25,749 bases of DNA from Ophiothrix spiculata (GCA_000969725.1 JXSR01S028581.1); one strand, 5' to 3'. Positions 1 to 10,361 are shown, counted from the stretch's first letter. The notes: generated from the sequence alone by a model not told the origin. A program made the numbers and translations.

Positions 1-252
1 TATTTTGTTATCAGTTTGTATGTGACCATCCAGCACAAACAAGCCCAGAAGTTTGTATTATCCAAAACAGTAACAATGATTTTTTGCTGTAGCTAAAAAC
101 CTCAATCCTGGAAGCTGTCAGATAGTGCAATGACTTGAAGGGGGGGGGGGGTGCACATTTACACAGTCTGATTTTTGTATTTTATTTATGTCAGTATGTG
201 TCAAGTTATCTCCAAAATGCAACATCATTGTGATGGATGGTCACAATTAGGT

Positions 253-493
253 CTAAAAGTAGTTGTTTGTTTGGCATACCCTGACCTACCCTCTTTTTGG
301 TGCCAACCCTAGACTATTTTATTTTTTATGTTTATGATAACTGTAAAATTAAGCATGGCAACAACATATTTTTCACTTTCAGGTTGTTCAAAATGTCCAG
401 ATTGTTATAAATATGAAAGATGTGAACATAAAATCTGACCTACCTATCCTAATTTTTTTCTATTTTACGCCAAACAAACAATTAGTTTTTAAG
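253..493. repeat. Short inverted repeat, MITE-like
   Basis: AGTTGTTTGTTTGGC near 262-276 faces GCCAAACAAACAATTAG near 471-487, with about 195 bp between. No target duplication or ORF was seen. Confidence 0.4.
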
Positions 494-503
494 CTTTATT
501 GTT

Positions 504-807
504 TGTGACTCGTCATATCCAAAGACAGCATATGTTGCAATCTGCATGTATATCTCCTTTCATGAAAACAAAAACACCAAAGGTATTCCATACCTGATAT
601 TGAATATTTCTTTTTACTGTTGATCAGTAGTTTGAAATGACATCATAGTGCGACAAGGCCATACTGTACAAGATATAGATTGATATTTGATTAACATTAC
701 AAAGAAATATTCAATTTAAAGCATGGTATATCATGATATTAACAGTGTCTTGAAATTAGAAACATGTTGGTTAAGTCAAGTGACCTCTTTTGATATGACG
801 AGTTACA
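504..807. mobile_element. Foldback element
   Basis: The outer ends TGACTCGTCATATC (506) and GATATGACGAGTTA (792) are inverted copies. A second inner pair is ATTGAATATTTCTTT near 599 and AAAGAAATATTCAAT near 701. No ORF. Confidence 0.6.
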
Positions 808-1461
808 TTTAGTTCTCAGCTTATGCGTATAAAAGAAAAGCTTATATTATCCTTTATGTCAAAGCATAATGAAAATTGACATGGTATCTTTATAAATGGA
901 TTTATTTTATATATTTTGAATTGACATAAAAATTTATGTTTCAAATGTGTTGCATAAATTATCATCATGTCAATCACACTTTTTAGCTCTTAAATGTGAC
1001 TTCAAGAGTTTCACCACTGACATGACTTTGAATGTAGATTGTGGCTACACAGACCTCGGATCTGGATCTGCTGTAACATGCGGATGCGGATTTGTGAATA
1101 GGGTGAACAAACTTTCTATTTTTGTTTGAAACCAAGATAATATGGCTTTACACATTAGATATATCCTGCCTTTTGCTTGAGTTGGATATCATAAGCACAA
1201 TATGTAATCATGTATGAAGTATAGTTAACAGCAGCGTACCTATTTTTGTTCATTTTAATGTTCTGTACACATTATTAATATAATTGATATAAAATATATT
1301 GTTTTAAATTTATTGACTGCTTTGTCGCTGTGTGACTTATTATTGTACTGATTAACATTCTACTGAACTGTCACACATCAACACATTAGGGCCAACATAT
1401 GCCTACCATGCAAAAGTTTCACCTATTGACAAGACACCACTGCCCAATTGACACTACCATA
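808..1461. other. AT-rich, nothing recognised
   Basis: A 60-codon frame at 947-1129 has no known domain and no splice context. I see no gene or repeat here. Confidence 0.6.
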
Positions 1462-1682
1462 AGGCTGCGATCACATAGAACTATACTATTCGGGTATACA
1501 TGTACAGTGCACAATTTTACTTGGGCACATGTATAGATTCAATCAAACATGTGTATTTGATACTACCGGGTCACATAAGAGGGAACAATTCGAAAAAAAT
1601 GTATAGCTCGCCGTGCCTGTATAAGATATAGCCATCGAATATCGTATAGTGAATACCGTATACTTCTATGTGACTACAGCCT
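1462..1682. mobile_element. MITE (221 bp)
   Basis: Ends AGGCTGCGATCACATAGAA and the complement of TTCTATGTGACTACAGCCT match at all but about three positions. The inner arms also contain paired GTATA-rich stretches. No clear target duplication. Confidence 0.7.
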
Positions 1683-1783
1683 AAGAGTAACAAGTTCAAT
1701 TTGTTTAGGCTTTCGCCAGGGAAACCCAACTTGGTGCTTGGTACCAAGTAAGCTAAAGGAAGCTTATCTTCAACAAGGCTCCA

Positions 1784-1962
1784 AGATGATTTTTAAATTC
1801 AGTTTTGAATGCAGGAGGAAGACCGGAGTACCCCAGAGAAAAACCTGCGGAAGCGAGTATGGACTGAAAACCAAATGCACATAAAGGGCTTGGCCCGGGA
1901 CTTGAACCCGGGACCTCATTGGTGCAAGGCGAGGGAACTACCGCTGCACCAACCCGCCAATG
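1784..1962 (-). mobile_element. tRNA-derived SINE
   Basis: The - strand starts GGCGGGTTGGTGCAGCGGTA and has the B box GGGTTCAAGTCCC, so it has a tRNA-like head with A and B boxes. The body TTTTCAGTCCATACTCGC and GCAGGTTTTTCTCTGGGG follow. The anticodon arm does not pair properly, so this is not a tRNA gene. A second family copy lies at 12303-12480. Confidence 0.8.
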
Positions 1963-2088
1963 AACATATTTTGTTTGCACATCGAACATCAATGTATAGA
2001 ACAAAAAAATGCACGTTAGGTGTTTGTTAGCCCCAGTATGTTTGTTAGTGACGATCCCTAGTACCACACATAGGAGATTATAAAATGT

Positions 2089-2486
2089 GGGTTGCTCCGG
2101 CAAAATGAGCAGAAAGTTAGAATATGGTGAAAAAGTCAAATTTCATTTTTTACATGAATGGCATTTGTGCATAAGTGTTTTACTACCGATATATCTGGAG
2201 TTTTGAAGGTCAATTATATTGGGAAGTGCAATTATTCACTGTTAATTGATTACATTTTGCTATCATACACTATAGTAATCAGTAACTTTAAGATCGGTTT
2301 GCAGGAATTTTTTATTGCCAGATATTCAGTTGACTGCCTTGTATTTTGATATCTAAGTGGAGAATAGAGAAAGAAAGTGTGGCATATTATATGTCATTCG
2401 AAAGCTGAGATAATAGAGAAGTAAAATTACGTCATAAACTCAATTTTGGAAATTGCAACTTTCTGCTCATTTTGCCAGAGCACCCC
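2089..2486. mobile_element. hAT-like MITE (398 bp)
   Basis: The ends GGGTTGCTCCGGCAAAATGA and, inverted, GGGGTGCTCTGGCAAAATGA match over about 30 bp. They are flanked by TAAAATGT (2081-2088) and TCAAATGT (2487-2494), an 8-bp duplication with one mismatch. No transposase. Confidence 0.75.
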
Positions 2487-2582
2487 TCAAATGTATGATG
2501 TTGTGTATCTCTGTTGTATCTTACAAGAAGAGGGTGTTTAGAATGGGGGATTCATAAAACAGAGGCCCTTGTTGGCCTATGT

Positions 2583-2635
2583 CTCCTTTTTCTCTTGGGA
2601 AAAAAACTTTACTATAATTCCTTCATGGTTAAGAA
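2583..2635 (+). mobile_element. SINE body fragment (10.0-kb family)
   Basis: CTCTTGGGAAAAAAACTTTAC and TCATGGTTAAGAAGTCAC match the body of the SINE at 9947-10178 in order. The tRNA-like head is missing. Confidence 0.5.
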
Positions 2636-2660
2636 GTCACATACAAATGTTTTTCTTTAA

Positions 2661-3193
2661 AGGGACTGGCCTAGATCCTATCCGCTGATTTTCTGACTAT
2701 ATTTTTTTTTCACATGTATCGATAGTACATGATTATACTAACATATCCTACCAGTAGTTTCCGCTGAATTTGTGTAACAGAGGAAAAAATGAAATTATTT
2801 ACCAGCTGTATTTTTTGTCGCCGGCAACAAAAAATGGTTAAAAAAGTGTTTCTAGTTTCAAATCTTAAAAAGATCTTGTTTCTACACCTGTGATAGGTAA
2901 ACAAAATTATTTCTGATAAAATTGTTTCTCTTTTGATATGTATTAACTTATCTCCAAGAGCTTCATTTGATCTTTTATCTGGTAAATCCATCTGAGGTAC
3001 AAATTTAGGATTTAGAAAACACTGGATAGTCACACCAACATCACATATAGATATATTGCAAATCAATTCGCTGTCAATTTGAGCCATTTCTGTGTAAATT
3101 TTTGTAGTTTTTTGGATTTTACTACACTTTTAAGCTTTATTTAAAGCATTTCCATAAGTTTTTTATTCTAAGTGGAATCTAGGCTAGTTTCCT
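2661..3193. mobile_element. TTAA-flanked MITE (533 bp) with a 125-codon frame
   Basis: Ends AGGGACTGGCCTAGAT and the complement of ATCTAGGCTAGTTTCCT, with TTAA directly outside at 2657-2660 and 3194-3197. A - strand frame 3087-2710 (125 codons, MAQIDSELICNIS...) fills most of it. I do not recognise the product and it is too short for a transposase. Confidence 0.75.
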
Positions 3194-3197
3194 TTAA

Positions 3198-4180
3198 GGC
3201 ATTGCGAACTGAAAAGATATCCCTTACTTGCTCACCGAAAAATTTGTCCCACGGAACTAATTATTAGTTGACTGGTGTCCTAGCTGGGTTATTTGCATAC
3301 AACTTTGCTGAGTGCTCTAAGCTGTATTACCTTGATGTCCCAGTGATTGTTCAACATGCATCGTTGTGCTACAGCCTACATATGTGGCCTACTGCCTGTA
3401 TTGTAGCATTGTCATTGTGCCTTACAACACAAGTACAGAAAATTATCACTTTGAATTCTTTGAAGACCCTCATCACGGTCCACATGGTCCAGAGCTTCAT
3501 TTCTTTTGAAACCACAATGGGTTTCAATCAGATATACAGAGCTGCACTTTATTCCATTTTGGTTATGAACTGTTTTCCATTGTGGTTACAAAATAAATAT
3601 GTGGGACACGATCCATGAAATTGTAAAAAATTGGGTCTTTGACTGACGGTTGTGGTTTTCGGTGAGAGCCAGCAAAATGGCACATGGTTAAGTTGAGTTT
3701 TCTCCAATGCCCACCACCCTAGCCCAGGCAAAAAACTTCAGGATAAATTTTAGGACCATACTTGAATAGACCAGACACATTGCCATGGAAGAGGTGGTCA
3801 CCCTAAAGAGAATGTCATCATAAACATGTAAAACCCATTTTTGGGGGGTGGGAGGGTGCAAAACTAAAACCTGCATAGAAATTGTCTGTAACCTTTTCCA
3901 AGGCTGTGTAAAAATTAGATTTGGTTAATAAAAGCAAGCATTTTGAAACTTTTTGACTTCTGGGACCAAGGGCTAACATGGTTTACTCAAGCATGATTTA
4001 AGTACAAGTACAAGCCCCCCTCCCTTTTTTACACTAAATTTTTCATTTAAATGTAAAATGTCGAAAACATTTGTTTTTCGCGCAAATATTTCAGATTTAT
4101 TAATGTCGTCGTTTGTTTTCAAAATGGCAATTTTTGATGCATATTTCAGATTCTTTAACAGTTTTTAGCTAGAATAGCAG
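3198..4180. other. Unassigned interspersed DNA
   Basis: A 116-codon + frame at 3268-3618 is hydrophobic and Cys-rich and matches no family I know. A - frame at 3549-3731 overlaps it. No splice or family support, so no gene is called. Confidence 0.5.
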
Positions 4181-4182
4181 CA

Positions 4183-4556
4183 TTAGGCAAAAAAAAAAGT
4201 TGTTTGGTTGTCCTCGACCGCCCACCCCTATTTTTCGTAACTGGGAAAAAAGTTTTTACTGTACAAAAGTATACCGCGCCTAATTTTCAGATTTCCAAAA
4301 AAAGTTTTTTTTTTCTTTGAGAATTTTGATTTTTTGAAAATATTATTTAAGTTGTTTTTTTCATTTTGTTTCCATTTTAATACTGTTTTTAAACTTGTAT
4401 AAAGAGATTTTTGGTACAGTAGACTTATTTGCATCTTTATAGAGGCCATAATTTGGTGTAACTTTGACTTATATTTGAAAAAAAAAATCCGCCCACCCGC
4501 CCGCCCTTGCTCAAAAAAAGTTGTGGAGGACAACCAATTTATTTTTTTGGCCTTAT
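4183..4556. repeat. Inverted-repeat element
   Basis: AGGCAAAAAA then TTGGTTGTCCTC at left (4184-4215) faces GAGGACAACCAA then TTTTTTTGGCCT at right (4526-4553). The interior is A/T-rich with CCCGCCC runs. A 145-codon - strand frame across it is Lys-rich low complexity, not a gene. Confidence 0.5.
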
Positions 4557-5573
4557 GATGAAATTTGTGGCATACACTACAAAAAAATCCAGAATATTTC
4601 CTTGGACCATTTTTGCTTGAAAAATGTGTGTGCCCCCCCCCCCTGTTTGCTGTTTGACTCCCCAAAATACAGTTTCTTCAATTGAACCAGGAAAGGTCCT
4701 ATTCTCAACTTTCCTGATTGAACAAATCTGTTTTTCTAAAGCATTGATTTTAGTAACACTGCAATAGGGAATCTTGAGTAAACTTGGGAAGAGTGGTGTG
4801 TAATACTGATCAAAGACCTTTGGTGGTGGTGTGTATTATTGTTTACAAAATGCATGCACATAATACGTGGTGTCAAATGTCATGTCAGGACTTCTCGGGG
4901 GCAGTAAAAAGAAGAAAAATGTCCTTTTGTCAGGTAAGTCTTTCAAAAATTTAGTATCATATCAACGGCAGGAAATCGCCTTATATAATACATCTAGATG
5001 GTTTTCTTGACTGAGCTTCTTCTTCCTTGGAAGTGTATCATCATTCATTGTTGAGTAAGCTTATCTCGTTAGTGAAAATGATGAAGCTCATGAGCTTAAG
5101 GTGGCCTGGCACAGATAGAATTCCTCTATTTATTTGGTGTTTTCATATATGAAATAAAGGGGGGGGGTCACCTACTTTTGAGAAAAATACATTTAAAAAA
5201 CACCATTGACTTCTATTCTGTCAGACGCAGTTGTTGAATTTGGCGTACTCAGTCCTTGTTACTGGCGTGAAACTTACTGTGCTATGTCTATGGAGTGAAC
5301 CAATATTTCCAAAATATTTTATGTTTCCGCTCTGATTCTTTAAATTTTTTTATAATAAAGTTAAAGGACACATTTTTGAACAATATATCAAAGAAAGGGG
5401 TTGATACAAAAATTAATTTTAGCTGAAAATGTAAATTTTGTAGACTTTTTCATTGACCTCCAAAGCAATGTTTCACGCCAGGGAGTAACATGGAACAGCC
5501 TAATTGACCAATCACAGGACAGCATTCTAGTCTGTGACATCAGTGCGTCCAACAGAATGGTAAAATCAAAATA
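4557..5573. other. No gene seen; weak inverted repeat
   Basis: GTTACTGGCGTGAAAC (5258-5273) faces GTTTCACGCCAGGGAGTAAC (5470-5489). Overlapping frames on both strands at 5388-5658 partly cover the end of the Tc1/mariner-like element and are chance. Confidence 0.5.
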
Positions 5574-6432
5574 CAGTGGAAACCCGTTAGTACGAGATCG
5601 CTGGGGCCAACTCCGAAAGCTCGTATTAAGCGGAGCTCGCATTAAAAATAAAATATGACCGTAACTATTATGATGACGAAATTAAATTTTCAGTGGCATA
5701 TCATAAGGTTTAATGCGGCTTTTTACATTTCCTATTGTGCCACCAAGTAAAACTGATTAACTTTGGACACCATTTACAAGTTGAAGTAGACGGATTTTGT
5801 TTAATGTAATAAGTTTTTTAGTTAAAATGGTTTAAATTTATCATAAATACCATTTTTTGTTTGCATGTCCGTGCAGTATTTGCTAAAAGCAAGAGTTTTC
5901 TTAGACGTTGTTTGATCGCCGCTTTCGAAAGATCGCTAACCAAAACATTGAATGCGCAATATACTGACTAGTCAATCACGTACGACGCGGTGAAATTTGT
6001 ACGTCGACGTATGATTTTTGTATCATCGTAACTCATACAAAGCAGCTATCACACTGTCGTCTTTTCGCATTGCTATAATACATAAACATTTAAAGCTGCC
6101 TTATAACTTAAATAGAAACACTTTCCTCGCACGTGGTTTAGGATGATATACAATGTACACACAAGCGAAGTTAAAAGAAGAGCCTGGGAAAGAAATAATG
6201 GACTGAGAGACACTTTCAAAAATGACCTCGTATTATCCATCCCAAAATTAATGATGAATGAAGCTAGGGACTGTCGGTAAGTGCTCTTACTATGCGGAGC
6301 TCGTATTATTCACCTCGTACTAAACAAATAGCTTTGTGTAGTAAACAATGGGGGAAAGTCGGGACCGAGAGTTGCCGCTCGTATTATACGGGTTGTCGTT
6401 TTAAGCGATCTCGTACTAACGGGTTTCCACTG
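5574..6432. mobile_element. Tc1/mariner-like non-autonomous element (859 bp)
   Basis: A perfect 29-bp terminal inverted repeat begins CAGTGGAAACCCGTTAGTAC, with TA on both sides (5572-5573, 6433-6434). Subterminal motifs CTCGTATTA/CTCGTACTA recur at 5620, 6227, 6300, 6314, 6378 and 6410, with CTCGCATTA at 5636; they are likely transposase-binding sites. The interior is CpG-richer than the flanks and has no ORF. Confidence 0.92.
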
Positions 6433-6653
6433 TAAATAAGACAAAAACTTAGGCTAATGAAACTCGATTCCGAGTTTCCCATCACATTTTTTCAGCCCAT
6501 AATGAGGCAACTTTTTCATTATTCATTATTTCAAAATGTCATTAATACTTCAACCTTTTTGTCAGCAAATTCCAATGTTGTTCGTTCAACCTTTTTGTTT
6601 CAAATTTATTTTACCTACTTATTATTCACTGCTTATACGTAACCTTATAGGTC

Positions 6654-7800
6654 CTACTGAGACCAAACCTTTATATTAAAGCCAAAAAGCTACAGTACCA
6701 AGACTAAGACCTTGAGAAAAAGAAAGAAAAAAAAAGGGGGGAAAGCCTTGAGAACCCATCAAGACCCCCAAAGATGCCGTAATGAAATTAATGAAGTAGC
6801 CTTTGATACAATCAGGAACCAAAACTAAGGCTTGCAAAAAAAAAAAGAACTACTAAGAATATAACTTACAAAGCAATGACCCAAAACAAAAATAAATGTA
6901 GGCCTATTTAAAAAAGGCATCGACCTACTCAAGATCCCAATAGACCTTGCAACAAAGATAAATACCAAGACCCAAACCTGGGACCACACAACAAGATATT
7001 TTCACAAAAGCAAGAACCTACTAGACCCAAAATTAAGAGGCTGCAACAAAAATAATAATTTAAATAATTTAAACCGAGAACATATGGTATCCACTAGGAT
7101 CCAAAATTAACATTAAAACTTTTAAGAACCTGCTCATGACCTAAACCTAAGAACAAGACCTTGCACCAAAGAAAATCTACCAAGACCCAAAACTAGGACC
7201 CTGCAACAAGAAATTTACAAAAACAAGAACCTACATGTATACCAAACCCCCCCCCCCAAAAAAAAAAACAAAAAAAAAAACTAAAACTAAGTCTGAGAAA
7301 ATAAACAAAACAGACAAAAAAATGATCAAGAACCTATGATTTAAAACAAAGTTTAGACCCTGAAACAACAAGAATTGAAATGAAAAAGTAAAATCCTATC
7401 TACCAAGACTTAGCTCTGAGGAGCTTGATTTTAATTTCAAAATATGCTTGGTTTGAGAAATATCAGGTTTAGACCCAAAAATGCTAGATCTACATTGAAT
7501 GAAATGTTAGTACATTTTAAAATGATAACAGTTGGTCTTCAGCTCTCAGCTGTTCTATTCAGAGTTCTACCCTCCCCCGAGTTCTACCCTCCCGGAGTAA
7601 AAAATCAATGGATAATTTGATAAAAAAATTCTAGGGTAAATTCCAGTACAGTATTTAGAAGAGCCAGATAATATTGTATAGGAAAGGGTAGTATTACAAA
7701 TCTTTCAGTCTATTTTCAGCTCTGAACTAGAGCTACCAAGACTCAAAAACTATGATTAAGACCTTTCAACTAAAAAGAAAAACATACCTCAAAAGACTTA
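6654..7800. repeat. G/T-poor degenerate repeat stretch
   Basis: The + strand is very rich in A and C. Motifs such as CTACCAAGACCCAAAACTA, GACCTTGCAACAAAG and AAAGCAAGAACCTACTAGA recur at irregular spacing of about 50-100 bp (for example 6696, 6926, 6963, 7015, 7178, 7382, 7734). No coding frame. It looks like an eroded satellite. Confidence 0.6.
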
Positions 7801-7825
7801 AACGTCTCTGTTTGTATATTTAATT

Positions 7826-8033
7826 GTACACAAGAAATAAAATAATAATAATATTATCAGTATTTAAATTCTGTGGTGTTTTTTGGTATATTGTCATGAT
7901 GTCGATGTACCAAAAAAACACCACAGAATTTCAATACTTATAATATTATTATTATTTTATTTCGATATACAAAAACACACCACAGAATTTCAATACTAAT
8001 AATATTATTATTATTTTATTTCTTGTATACACG
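7826..8033. repeat. Three-arm inverted/direct repeat
   Basis: Arm 1 (7826-7888) is the reverse complement of arm 2 (7908-7970); arm 3 (7971-8033) is a direct copy of arm 2. All share ACACCACAGAATTT and TAATATTATTATTATTTTAT. Arms 1 and 2 form a hairpin with a 19-base loop. Confidence 0.92.
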
Positions 8034-8309
8034 TGTTAGCAGTGCATTAGTGCTGTTATATTCATTTAAACAATGATTCAATGTGTCAGGCATTTGTTTA
8101 GACAGATTTTGCCGACTTTTGGACATCGTTTTTTCAAAATAATGAATTATATTTAGATTTTGGTCGGCAAACGCGGCCCAAATTTCATAACGCGGGCGGG
8201 GGACGGGAAACTCAGGATTGAGTCTCATTAGCCTTATTAAAAAATTATATTAAAGAACTTTAAAAAAACGTAGCTAAAAAATATGGTCAACGACTTACTT
8301 TGTGAGAGA

Positions 8310-8547
8310 TATTAAGCAACATTAAGTGCGCTTTGAGTCCTGCGCCGTCAGGAGTAACGGGCATGATCTATGCGTGAACATAAAAATGACTTACGTGTAA
8401 GATAGCAAAACTAAGTAAAAAATTTGCATTTTTTAGCAATGACTAATACCTTAAGCATTGTGAACTTTGAGTCCTGTGCTGTCAGGAGTAATGCGCATGG
8501 CATGGTCTTATGCGTGAACATAAATATGACGTATGTGAAAGATTGCG
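8310..8547. repeat. Direct repeat, 134-bp offset
   Basis: TTTGAGTCCTGCGCCGTCAG at 8332 recurs as TTTGAGTCCTGTGCTGTCAG at 8466. GCGTGAACATAAA and GACTTACGTG/GACGTATGTG also recur at a similar offset. Short frames here are chance. Confidence 0.8.
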
Positions 8548-8740
8548 TTTTATCAAAGCGCAAGATACAGTACACCAAAAAGTACGCTAAAAGCCCAGGA
8601 AATTGTGTCCAACATCGCTGATATCTGTTCACTCGTGTCCGACACCGTTTCTGTGCTGTACTAAACACAGCCGTCTTCCTATAGGCATTAGCTCAATGTA
8701 GCGCTGTGTCTCTTCTGTCCACTAGCGCTACGTTACATAG

Positions 8741-9138
8741 TGTATAAATATAGCGGGGTTATGGTGACAGCAAGTTGGTGTCGGGTGATTTTATTTCGAT
8801 TTCACAACTTACCGTCTTATTTTTCCTCTGTTTAATATAAATAAATATTGTTGTTATTGATTATTGCTCTTGATGCGAAAATTTATTGAATTTAGACAAA
8901 TTTTTGTCATATTAAAACTGCTATATTGTGATCTCTTGCGATGTCGTAATATCAAAACAATTTTCTCAGAAATGCTAACGCTATTTTAGACTAAATCCTC
9001 CAGTCCCTGTCGTGGCGCATTTTGTTCTCACGATCAACGGAACGTAGTGGATAATTTGTTGGAGTCGCAAGGATTCATAATTATTAATGAGGCAATCGGC
9101 GCTTGCGCACTAAACAATATTGTGATTTTTCGAAAGGT
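8741..9138 (+). promoter_or_regulatory. Candidate POLI promoter / 5' exon region
   Basis: Weak evidence only. A TATA-like TATAAATATAG starts near 8741. The sequence around 9060-9110 is locally richer in CpG and contains a CAATCGGCG CCAAT-like motif and GCGCTTGCGCAC (about 9099-9110), similar to the NRF-1 consensus. A donor-like CGAAAG|GTGAAT at 9131-9142 could pair with the acceptor at 10183, making a non-coding first exon. Transcript 5' ends would decide this. Confidence 0.25.
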
Positions 9139-9605
9139 GAATTTTGGTCACTTTATTGCCACTCTATTTTGATCAATTTTAGCAGATTTTAATAAAAATT
9201 TGGACAAGATAAACAGTTGTAGTGGGAAATGTTATATACTGGATTATATTTATACAACTATCATGATGTAAGTACACTTAGTGTCAAAATAATGTTGGTC
9301 AAAAGCTTGAACAGTGTAACCTGCTTTTTCGATGTTGTATTATCTCAGACATTAAACAGAGATTGTCAGCGATCGAGTATTATTGGCTGAGCACCTCAGA
9401 CTATATAGGCATATGCTTTTGGCCTGATTGACAAGCAACACATCGATAATTGCCCCGTAATTGCCTACCCACTAATACCGTTATAGATGATATTGACCTA
9501 TAATATTGATTATAATATACTTTCGCCCCGACTCGGTAATAATGCTAATCATGTTAAAATTGTGATGAAACTAATAAGAATGTGATGTAAAAATGATGGA
9601 AAGTA

Positions 9606-9720
9606 ATAAGATAAATAAATAAAATAAACTTGATAAATAATAAATAAATATTATAAATAAATAAATAAAATAAAATATTTACTTTGAAAAATAAATAATA
9701 AATAAATAAATTAGATAATG
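9606..9720. repeat. (AAAT)n-type simple repeat
   Basis: Near-uninterrupted AATAAATAAATA units with small interruptions. Confidence 0.9.
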
Positions 9721-9946
9721 AAATAGATGCGCATGAGCATTTCTATCAAATTAAAAATACAACAACAACAAAAATGTTTGTATCTCCGAAATGAAACAAC
9801 AAAGTTTTAGAGCTTGCAGTTTCCTCAAAGACCTCAGGAAAACAGATTTATTTAAAAAAATTAAATCGGATCCGAAAGGGTTTTAAACATATTGGTATTG
9901 ACTTATCCTTGGCCATCAACATAACGGGTTAAAATCGAATCTAAAA

Positions 9947-10178
9947 TTATCTTTCCCAGCGTGGTCGAGCAGTAAGAGCACGGGTCTCGTAATATAGAGG
10001 TTGTGGGTTCGAGCCCGGGCCGGGCGGTTTTCGTTTCCTTGGGCAAGAAACTTTACACTACTTGCTCCGTGGTTAGAGAAGTCACGTAAAGCCGTTGGTC
10101 CCCTGTACGAATAGATTCCTTCATGGGGTATGCATTTCATGCAAGTACTGTGTATCATTGATTGATTGATTGATTTGT
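9947..10178 (+). mobile_element. tRNA-derived SINE just upstream of POLI
   Basis: The head has CAGCGTGGTCGAGCAG (A-box-like) and GGGTTCGAGCCC (B box). The body is TTTCCTTGGGCAAGAAACTT then TTGCTCCGTGGTTAGAGAAG, and the 3' tail is (ATTG)n at 10157-10173, as expected for a LINE-mobilised SINE. It ends about 35 bp before the POLI ATG and its tail runs into a possible splice acceptor. Confidence 0.82.
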
Positions 10179-10200
10179 TTCAGTTTGCTTAGTAGAGAAT

Positions 10201-10230
10201 ATGACAGCGTATAATGAAGCGTACATTTGA
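10201..10230 (+). promoter_or_regulatory. Short upstream ORF overlapping the POLI start
   Basis: An ATG at 10201, 13 bp before the POLI ATG and in another frame, opens a nine-codon ORF ending TGA at 10228-10230. It overlaps the main start codon. If the mRNA includes this position, the uORF would reduce initiation at 10214. Whether it is in the mRNA depends on the unknown 5' end. Confidence 0.45.
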
Positions 10231-10361
10231 TAATTGTTTTGGAGAGGGCGGAGAGATAAGAGAAGACCCAGAGGATGAAGGGGATGATGATGAAGATTGG
10301 AAAGCACCTATTGCTGATGGTGTCACAGAAAACAGGAATGGAAGACAGGCATTCATTCCTG
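10214..10361 (+). CDS. POLI: POLI coding exon 1 (acidic N-terminus)
   Basis: Encodes residues 1-49 plus the first base of codon 50. The start is the first in-frame ATG after an in-frame TGA at 10202-10204; it has A at -3. The segment is strongly acidic (EDPEDEGDDDEDW), like the N-terminal extension of the long vertebrate pol iota form. It ends CCTG|GTAAGC, phase 1, and the leftover G joins AT of exon 2 to make Asp50. No catalytic motif is present, so this exon rests on the acidic resemblance, the good donor and the frame-consistent join. A SINE ends about 35 bp upstream. A non-coding 5' exon may precede it, because TTTGTTTCAG at 10174-10183 could be a splice acceptor. Confidence 0.78.

Larger units (their letters stand above)
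6450..8235. repeat. Inverted copies of a 33-bp end enclosing 1.7 kb
   Basis: AGGCTAATGAAACTCGATTC at 6451 and its inverted relative (CAGGATTGAGTCTCATTAGCC region, 8202-8235) are about 80% alike over 33 bp (GAGTTTCCC also shared). This is either one element with terminal repeats or two copies of a dispersed repeat facing each other. Confidence 0.5.
8548..9946. other. Intergenic region upstream of POLI
   Basis: Contains the candidate promoter motifs (8741-9138) and a simple repeat of AAAT/AAATA units at about 9606-9720. No coding exon was recognised. Confidence 0.6.

Noticed and set aside
1890-1962. tRNA gene on the - strand
   Set aside because: A and B boxes are good, but the anticodon arm does not pair and a SINE body follows; a second family copy exists at 12303.
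1753-2139. 128-codon - strand protein
   Set aside because: It is a translation of the SINE and its flank.
3268-3618. Small membrane protein of 116 residues
   Set aside because: Hydrophobic composition only; no known family, no splice context, and an overlapping frame on the other strand.
4228-4665. 145-codon - strand protein
   Set aside because: Lys/Phe/Asn low complexity from A/T runs inside an inverted-repeat element.
5401-5658. 85-codon + strand gene
   Set aside because: It crosses into the Tc1/mariner-like terminal repeat and has an equally long frame on the opposite strand.
9950-10025. tRNA gene on the + strand
   Set aside because: The acceptor stem does not pair, and a SINE body with an (ATTG)n tail follows.
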